Assembly: GCF_020447225.1 (NCBI RefSeq) | Contig: NZ_JAJAEO010000165.1 | Location: forward strand, 1-48,607 | DNA: 48,607 nucleotides | DNA from: Methylophaga pinxianii | GTDB lineage: Bacteria > Pseudomonadota > Gammaproteobacteria > Nitrosococcales > Methylophagaceae | Direction: 5' to 3' | Shown here: positions 43,494 through 48,607 of the stretch, in pieces | Numbering within the stretch: the first letter of the stretch is position 1 | Layout of the letters: each line of letters starts with the position of its first letter | Notes under the pieces: generated by a model | What the model saw: the letters and a program-made list of their open reading frames with translations, nothing else | Databases searched by the model: none | Told to the model about the DNA's origin: nothing | Made by a program: the position numbers and the translations under genes

Positions 43494-43876
43494 ATTACAT
43501 TAATTCCCTCAATTGCATATTTTTTGAATGGAATTCGAGATTGAAAAATGCAGTACCGGATGTCACTATTGGCACAAAAGGATTCGGTTCTTTAGAAGAT
43601 GATTTGAAGCCAGGCAATACCACGACAAGCGGGTGAGATTTCCGCTTATGGTAGATTAGTCCCCAATCAGTGAATTAACAGAATTTATTGGCCTTAGTAC
43701 TGGCTGAGTGGAATTATCAGCAGTCTTTGAAAGGAAGATTTTCAAGCCACATTTCACCAAATGCCATTCAAGCGTACGATAAATATAAACTATTTCAGGA
43801 CTGTCATTCCTCATGCAGTCTGATGCCGAAGACACTTTCTCAGTGAAAAAAGCTTCGCTAATTCCCATCGCAGTAT
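43494..43876 (+). other. Gene-poor stretch with a possible gene remnant
   Basis: No complete gene is supported here. The frame from 43679 to about 43845 stays open for some 55 codons and reads like protein (for example VLAEWNYQQSLKGRF and NAIQAYDKYKLFQ), but it has no good start or ribosome site and ends in a stop. A minus-strand frame at 43656-43868 covers the same bases and looks less protein-like. The plus frame may be the decayed end of a lost gene. Confidence 0.3.
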
Positions 43877-43888
43877 ATGAGAGTCGAT

Positions 43889-44188
43889 ATGAGTAAAAAG
43901 ACAGATCAGGATATGGTTGTAGATTTTACGCCATTAGAAAAAATCGAAGCGCTCTATACCGATTTGACCGCCTGGTATGGTGATGCGGAGCAAAAAGAGC
44001 TACGGGTTGCAGCAAAATTATTGATGGTGTCACTGGAAAAGTTTTCACTTTATGGAGGCGCTGATTGGCATAATCTGGTGGCCGAATATATGGATATTCT
44101 CAAAAATGACCCGGAACAGTTTCAAAAAATTCTGCAATCCAATCGTGGTGAATTAAGAGATAAAAATACTACTGGCGGTTATCACTGA
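43889..44188 (+). CDS. Small protein of unknown function
   Basis: I do not recognise this 99-residue protein. It is acidic and mostly helical, with segments such as LEKIEALYTDLTAWYGDAEQ and VAAKLLMVSLEKFSLYGG, no signal peptide and no membrane helix. ATG 43889 is preceded by GAGAG at a suitable distance; ATG 43877 would add four residues. The codon use looks like its neighbours. It stands alone and converges on the Fic-like gene, with the stops one base apart. Confidence 0.6.
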   Translation: MSKKTDQDMVVDFTPLEKIEALYTDLTAWYGDAEQKELRVAAKLLMVSLEKFSLYGGADWHNLVAEYMDILKNDPEQFQKILQSNRGELRDKNTTGGYH

Positions 44189-44189
44189 G

Positions 44190-44855
44190 TTAACGCAATA
44201 AAAACCGTCTCTTGCTTTGTTCATTTTTGAGCAGTTTGGCAAATTTACGGGTCTGTTTGGGCAGGTAAATAAAGTCATCGACCAGCGATCTTTTACGCCG
44301 TTTTTTAGTCAGCTCGGCCGGTTCAAAAAAATGTTTTGCATTTTCATAAGATAAAACAAAAGGTGAATAACCCTCCCGCATCAGCATATAGCTCATTATC
44401 AATGAACCCGTGCGGTGATTTCCTTCTAAGAACAGTTGGGGCTGACTAAGAATGTTAGTGAATAAGCCGGCACTGCGTTTCCAGATATTGGTGTTTTGAT
44501 TTAATGCCAGCCAGTCCATTAATTGACCAGTCCCGCCATCCCTGACGTCATAGAAATGGGCCTGCGTGGCTTCAAACTGGGAGTGTTTTTCGATAGCTGA
44601 ATTGGTTGAATGTTGATAGAGCACGATATAGTTGAGTTCGAGCAGCAAACCCGAATTACCATAGGCAAATAAATCGGTGCCATTGAGCAAATGCTCGTCA
44701 ATTTTGGTATAACCCGCAACCAGATTATCGATCACCGTATCACTTGGCGGTGTGCGTTTCACCTTGAGCGAGGCATTAATTTTTTTAAAATTATGCTGTG
44801 TATCAATCAGGCACGATCTGATGGCTTCAATATCAAGCCTTGCAATATTGTCCAT
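44190..44855 (-). CDS. Fic-like protein with degenerate active site
   Basis: This 221-residue protein has a segment QPQLFLEGNHRTGSLIMSYM that aligns with the Fic motif H-x-F-x-(D/E)-GNGR-x-x-R. The GN, R and TG positions are kept. The catalytic His is replaced by Gln and the second Gly of GNGR by His. The N-terminal part is helical, and the C-terminus is very basic (KKRRKRSLVDDF and SKRRFLLR). True Fic enzymes attach AMP to proteins; with the His missing, AMPylation is unlikely. ATG 44855 is preferred over TTG 44858. No antitoxin-like partner with an inhibitory helix is adjacent, although the small gene at 43889 converges on it. Confidence 0.65.
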   Translation of the reverse strand: MDNIARLDIEAIRSCLIDTQHNFKKINASLKVKRTPPSDTVIDNLVAGYTKIDEHLLNGTDLFAYGNSGLLLELNYIVLYQHSTNSAIEKHSQFEATQAHFYDVRDGGTGQLMDWLALNQNTNIWKRSAGLFTNILSQPQLFLEGNHRTGSLIMSYMLMREGYSPFVLSYENAKHFFEPAELTKKRRKRSLVDDFIYLPKQTRKFAKLLKNEQSKRRFLLR

Positions 44856-44928
44856 CAAATCAAGCCTGATCGTTCATCATATAGTTCAGCAAAAATCCGT
44901 TATCCGTGAAAATAGCGATCAGCCAGAA

Positions 44929-45756
44929 TTAACTGAACTCGCCCCGGACATATTGTTTGGTGAGTAACTGTTGTGGATCTTCAAAAATTTTCTTTGTGTC
45001 ATCCATTTCCACCAGATAGCCGGTACGTCCACCATTAGAAATGTCCACCCCGAGGAAAGCTGTAACATCGGCTACGCGAGTAGCTTGTTGCATGTTATGC
45101 GTGACCAGCGCCACACTGTAATGTTGCTTTAACTCCACCATCAGTTCTTCAATTTGACGTGTGGCAATTGGATCCAAAGCAGAGCAGGGTTCATCCATCA
45201 ACAAGACATCAGGCTCAGTGGCGATTGCTCTGGCAATACAAAGACGCTGCTGCTGACCCCCTGATAATGAAAGACCACTGTTTTTGAGTTTATCTTTCAC
45301 ATCGTTCCAAATGGCGGCTCTTTTCAGGGCTTTAACGACCATTTCTTCTTCGTCACCTTTGAAACCATTGAGTCGCAAACCAAAGGCTACGTTGTCATAG
45401 ATACTCATCGAGAAGGGATTGGGAAGCTGGAAAACCATACCGATATACCGTCTCACAATAACCGCATCCACCTTTTTACTGTAGATATCGTGATTATGGT
45501 ACTGAATGTGTCCTTCAAAACGGAAAGACTCAATCAGATCGTTCATTCGGTTCATGCTTCTGAGAACAGTACTCTTACCGCAGCCAGAAGGACCGATAAA
45601 ACCGGTAACTTTGTTTTTTTCAATCGGGATAGTTGTGTCTCTAACCGCTCTGAAATCCCCGTAGTAAATATTTTTGACGTGGCAGTCTAAAACTACAGGA
45701 CCTTTCGGCTCATATTTTTTGGCAATAAACTCACCCATTTCAGATTGCATATTCAT
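44929..45756 (-). CDS. pstB: Phosphate ABC transporter ATPase
   Basis: This 275-residue ATPase powers high-affinity phosphate uptake. It has Walker [10 protein letters not shown], the Q-loop [16 protein letters not shown] (the PstB hallmark NPF), signature LSGGQQQR, Walker [14 protein letters not shown] and the switch THNMQQA. GAGG precedes the ATG at the right spacing. It is the third gene of pstCAB here. No phoU follows; the next gene is Fic-like. Confidence 0.96.
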   Translation of the reverse strand: MNMQSEMGEFIAKKYEPKGPVVLDCHVKNIYYGDFRAVRDTTIPIEKNKVTGFIGPSGCGKSTVLRSMNRMNDLIESFRFEGHIQYHNHDIYSKKVDAVIVRRYIGMVFQLPNPFSMSIYDNVAFGLRLNGFKGDEEEMVVKALKRAAIWNDVKDKLKNSGLSLSGGQQQRLCIARAIATEPDVLLMDEPCSALDPIATRQIEELMVELKQHYSVALVTHNMQQATRVADVTAFLGVDISNGGRTGYLVEMDDTKKIFEDPQQLLTKQYVRGEFS

Positions 45757-45768
45757 AATATTCCTCGA

Positions 45769-46674
45769 TTATTCTCTAAATTTCGTTCTGCCAACGACAC
45801 GTGCCATGATATTGAAAAAAAGTACCAGCATGACCAGTACCAGAGAAGCTGTCCAAGCCAGTTCAATCTGATTCTCAAAAGGCATACCGGAAAAGTTATA
45901 AATCAGGATAGATAAGGATGCGGTTGGCTCAGCCAGTTCAGACATGTAGTAATTACTGAATAGCGCGGTGAACAACAAGGGGGCTGATTCACCTGCGGCA
46001 CCCGCTACCGCCAGAATGACACCGGTCATAATTCCGGGCAAAGCGGTGGGTAACACGACTTTAAAGATGACCTGTGTACGGGTGCACCCCATACCAAAGG
46101 CTGCATCTTTCATCTTTTGTGGTACCTGTTTCATCGCTTCTTCAGCCGCCAGTGTGACTGTCGGTAGCATTAATACCGCTAAGGCAACACCACCAGCCCA
46201 GGCAGAGTAAGTGCCTGTGGTGATAACGATTACAGCGTAGACAAATACACCGGCCAGAATCGACGGAAATCCCGTCAGCACTTTGGCTAAAAATCTGGAG
46301 GTCGTTGCGATTTTGCTGTTGGGGTTGAGAATAGACAAGTACAAAGCTGCCATGATGCCAATGGGAATGCTTAACGCCGAGGCGATCCCCACCATAGTCA
46401 GCGTACCAAGGATGGCATTACCAAACCCGCCACCCGTTTCAAAACCTGCTGGTGGAAGCGCTGTGACAGCTTCTAAATCCAGTCGAGAACCACCCTCGAC
46501 AATTAACATGTAAATAACAGAAATCAGTGGAACGCTGGCTAAAATAGCCAATCCCCAAACTAACCCGGTTAAGAAAAAGTTTTTTAATGCACGAAGTTCA
46601 AACACATTTTTTTCAAGGCCAGGTAACTCTAATCTGGGAGGAAGCACCTGAACCTGTTCGTTAGTTTGGTTCAT
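45769..46674 (-). CDS. pstA: Phosphate ABC transporter permease PstA
   Basis: This 301-residue permease has about six membrane helices. The EAA-type cytoplasmic loop reads EEAMKQVPQKMKDAAFGMGC followed by TRTQVIFKVVLPTALPGIMT. It forms the channel with PstC. Its ATG overlaps the pstC stop (ATGA), and pstB starts 12 bases after its end, so the three are one transcript. Confidence 0.95.
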   Translation of the reverse strand: MNQTNEQVQVLPPRLELPGLEKNVFELRALKNFFLTGLVWGLAILASVPLISVIYMLIVEGGSRLDLEAVTALPPAGFETGGGFGNAILGTLTMVGIASALSIPIGIMAALYLSILNPNSKIATTSRFLAKVLTGFPSILAGVFVYAVIVITTGTYSAWAGGVALAVLMLPTVTLAAEEAMKQVPQKMKDAAFGMGCTRTQVIFKVVLPTALPGIMTGVILAVAGAAGESAPLLFTALFSNYYMSELAEPTASLSILIYNFSGMPFENQIELAWTASLVLVMLVLFFNIMARVVGRTKFRE

Positions 46675-47648
46675 TTTTTACCCTCAAATTTACGCATGGT
46701 GTATTGCTGAACAGCCAGACCGGCGACATTCACGATGAAGGTAATGACCAGTAGTACCAGCGAAGCATACATCAATGCTTGAATTTCAATTTGGCCGGCT
46801 TCGGGGAATGTTGAAGCCAGTAATGAAGCAAGTGTATTGGCCGGGGCAAACAGTGAAATACTGATGTCATTCATATTACCAATCAACATAGCCAGAGCCA
46901 TGGTTTCCCCAAGGGCACGACCAAAGCCCAACACTAAACCGGCAAGAATGCCAGACGATGCGGTGGGCAGCATAACCTTAAGAATCACTTCCCATTTGGT
47001 TGCTCCCATACCATAAGCGGCTTCTTTCACTTTATATGGAATTCGACGAAAAGCGTCGGCTGATATTGCCGCTACAGTAGGAAGAATCATAATGGCCAGC
47101 ACTAAAGCAGCAGGGGCTAAGCCAGGACCACTCAATTCGGTGCTGAATAATGGAAACCATCCCAGATTTTCATGTAGCCAGAGGGCGACAGGACGGAGCA
47201 ATGGAATCAGTACGTAAATACCCCACAAGCCGTAAACAACGGAGGGGATAGCGGCTAACAGTTCAATAATAGTTCTGAAAATGACTTCAATTTTGGCGTG
47301 CACAAACCCTTGTGTCAGGAAGATCGCGATAGCTACTCCTAAAACGCCCCCAATGAGCAGTGCCAGCAGAGAACTGTAAAGTGTTCCCCAGATTTCTGGT
47401 AAAACACCAAATTCACCTTTGTTGGTATCCCAGGTTGTACCGGTGATAAACCCCAGGCCATGGGCTTTGATAGCAGGAAGCGCCTGAGAGCCAAGTTCGA
47501 AAACGATATAGGCCACTAACAGAATAATTGATAGGGCGCAGAAATAAGCAAAAGACCGAAATATAGAATCTTTTAAATAATCACTGGGAGTAGGCGCTGC
47601 AGAGAGGGTTTTGCCACTCGCTGCATCTTTAAAAGGATTGTGAACCAT
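46671..47648 (-). CDS. pstC: Phosphate ABC transporter permease PstC
   Basis: This 325-residue permease has about six helices and the loop ADAFRRIPYKVKEAAYGMGA followed by TKWEVILKVMLPTASSGILA. ATG 47648 has GGAG six bases upstream and is a better start than TTG 47663. A hairpin lies between this gene and pstS. It partners PstA in the membrane. Confidence 0.95.
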   Translation of the reverse strand: MVHNPFKDAASGKTLSAAPTPSDYLKDSIFRSFAYFCALSIILLVAYIVFELGSQALPAIKAHGLGFITGTTWDTNKGEFGVLPEIWGTLYSSLLALLIGGVLGVAIAIFLTQGFVHAKIEVIFRTIIELLAAIPSVVYGLWGIYVLIPLLRPVALWLHENLGWFPLFSTELSGPGLAPAALVLAIMILPTVAAISADAFRRIPYKVKEAAYGMGATKWEVILKVMLPTASSGILAGLVLGFGRALGETMALAMLIGNMNDISISLFAPANTLASLLASTFPEAGQIEIQALMYASLVLLVITFIVNVAGLAVQQYTMRKFEGKK

Positions 47649-47721
47649 TCGTGCTCCTATCAAGTGAGAATATGGTCGTAAGCTGATCCAACTTCATATT
47701 TAGCGGTACCTGAACAGATAA

Positions 47722-47752
47722 ATGCTGCAAGTGTTCAAAACACTTGCAGCAT
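47722..47752 (-). promoter_or_regulatory. Intercistronic hairpin between pstS and pstC
   Basis: ATGCTGCAAGTGTT (47722-47735) and AACACTTGCAGCAT (47739-47752) form a perfect 14-bp stem with a 3-base loop, lying in the gap between pstS and pstC. On the minus-strand transcript no strong T tract follows, so it looks like an attenuator or RNase barrier that would keep pstS mRNA more abundant than pstCAB, a pattern common in such operons. Confidence 0.7.
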
Positions 47753-47777
47753 CATTTCTATCTGATAACCAACGGGG

Positions 47778-48521
47778 TTACTGAATCATTTGTGCTGCGT
47801 TACGAACTTTTTCAATAACATTTTCAGGCAATGGGATATAACCCATTTCCTCAGCTGACTCCTGGCCTGTTGTTACCATATATTCAATCAAGTCACGTAA
47901 TGCTTTTGCCTTGTCGTCTTCTTGTTCTTTGTAGACCAACAACCAAGTAAACGTTGCGATAGGGTAGGCATTTTCACCAGCAGGATCTGTTGCCCAAGCA
48001 CGTAAATCTGGCACATCACCACCTGGCAGGTTATTCTCCGGGAATGGCGTACTCGCTAAAGCGGCTGCACCGGTTTCGCCACCTGCTTTAACAAAGCTGC
48101 CTTTTTGGTTTTCCAGGATAGCCGTAGGCATTTTGGTTAATTTGGCAAAACCGTATTCAATGTAGCCAATTGCACCAGGTGTTTGTTTAATGGTCGCGGT
48201 AACACCATCATTTTTAGGTGCTTTAACGATTGTGCCTGCACTCGGCCAGTTAGGTGCTTTGGAGCCACCAACGGTTTCTTTGAAGTTGTCACTGATTGCT
48301 GCCAGGTGGTGTGTGAACACATAGCTGGTACCACTTGAATCAGAACGAACAACGACAGTAATCTTTTGATCCGGAAGTTTCACACCTGGATTAGCGGCCT
48401 GAATTTTAGGGTCGTTCCAGTTAGTAATGTTGCCCAAAAAGATTTCCGGGTAAACATCACGAGGTAATTTCAGTTCTGTTACGCCATCGAGGTTATAAGA
48501 GATAACAATCTCACCAGGGTT
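47778..48521 (-). pseudogene. pstS: Phosphate-binding protein PstS, 3' part with interrupted frame
   Basis: The open frame encodes about 247 C-terminal residues of a periplasmic phosphate-binding protein, including GEIVISYNLDGVTELKLPRD, FLGNITNWNDPKIQAANPG, VVVRSDSSGTSYVFTHHLAA and QTPGAIGYIEYGFAKLTK. The usual signal peptide and roughly 80-100 N-terminal residues are missing. Reading upstream, an in-frame stop (48522-48524) appears just before GEIV, and the bases beyond it do not encode the expected N-terminal lobe. Either pstS is disrupted here or the sequence is mis-joined near the window edge. Confidence 0.75.
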
Positions 48522-48607
48522 CTACCCCGTTTCTACGGACGGTTTAAAAACGGTTGAAAACGTCATATCGCTTCTTGCGACTCGTCTTCTCATGCGAGGA
48601 TTATGGA
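48522..48607. other. Unexplained sequence replacing the 5' part of pstS
   Basis: These last 86 bases do not continue the PstS N-terminal domain in any minus-strand frame I read. The frame in line with pstS gives MRRRVARSDMTFSTVFKPS and then a stop. I see no recognisable insertion-sequence end or target duplication, and the window stops too soon to say what this is. Confidence 0.35.

Noticed and set aside
43656-43868. 70-residue minus-strand ORF in the amtB downstream gap
   Set aside because: No ribosome site or family feature is visible, and the opposite frame looks more protein-like.

Overview
The window looks like a chromosomal segment from a marine-type methylotrophic gammaproteobacterium close to Methylophaga. 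The main reasons are a complete N-methylglutamate pathway (mgdABCD-gmaS-mgsABC), a dimethylamine monooxygenase operon in the order dmmDABC, a two-subunit pyruvate carboxylase, and an exosortase-type exopolysaccharide (EPS) locus. This assignment rests on gene content and protein motifs read by eye; no database search was run.

Region 1 (1-16507, + strand) is the distal part of an EPS operon. It has seven family 2/4 glycosyltransferases, a polysaccharide pyruvyl transferase homologue, a PAPS-dependent sulfotransferase, a hexapeptide-repeat acetyltransferase, a membrane acyltransferase, a WecB/TagA-type glycosyltransferase with an apparent C-terminal STAS-like domain, an exosortase fused to an EpsI domain, and a PrsT-like TPR lipoprotein. 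Most genes are a few bases apart or overlap. The operon continues beyond the left edge, where the last 36 codons of another gene are visible. No initiating sugar transferase, flippase or polymerase lies in the window. An unusual leader (16586-16720) follows, then cysC (PAPS synthesis, matching the sulfotransferase) and a DHH phosphoesterase, closed by a strong bidirectional terminator.

Region 2 (18432-23426) holds a cytochrome b561 gene, and a LysR regulator divergent from pycA-pycB.

Region 3 (23425-37825) is the methylated-amine block. A divergent XRE-cupin regulator faces mgdABCD-gmaS-mgsABC, which converts methylamine plus glutamate through gamma-glutamylmethylamide and N-methylglutamate back to glutamate and a C1 unit. 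The 312-base gap after mgsC contains a long nested hairpin and a short hairpin motif also present in the mgdA leader. dmmDABC follows; it demethylates dimethylamine to methylamine, the substrate of GmaS.

Region 4 (37826-43493) has a PAS-only membrane sensor, a NarX-like kinase, a NarL-like response regulator, and glnK-amtB. The position suggests, but does not show, a link between methylamine use and nitrogen status.

Region 5 (43494-48607) contains a gene-poor stretch, a small unknown gene, a degenerate Fic-like gene, and pstCAB on the minus strand with the 3' part of pstS. The pstS reading frame loses its expected sequence abruptly about 90 bases before the window end.
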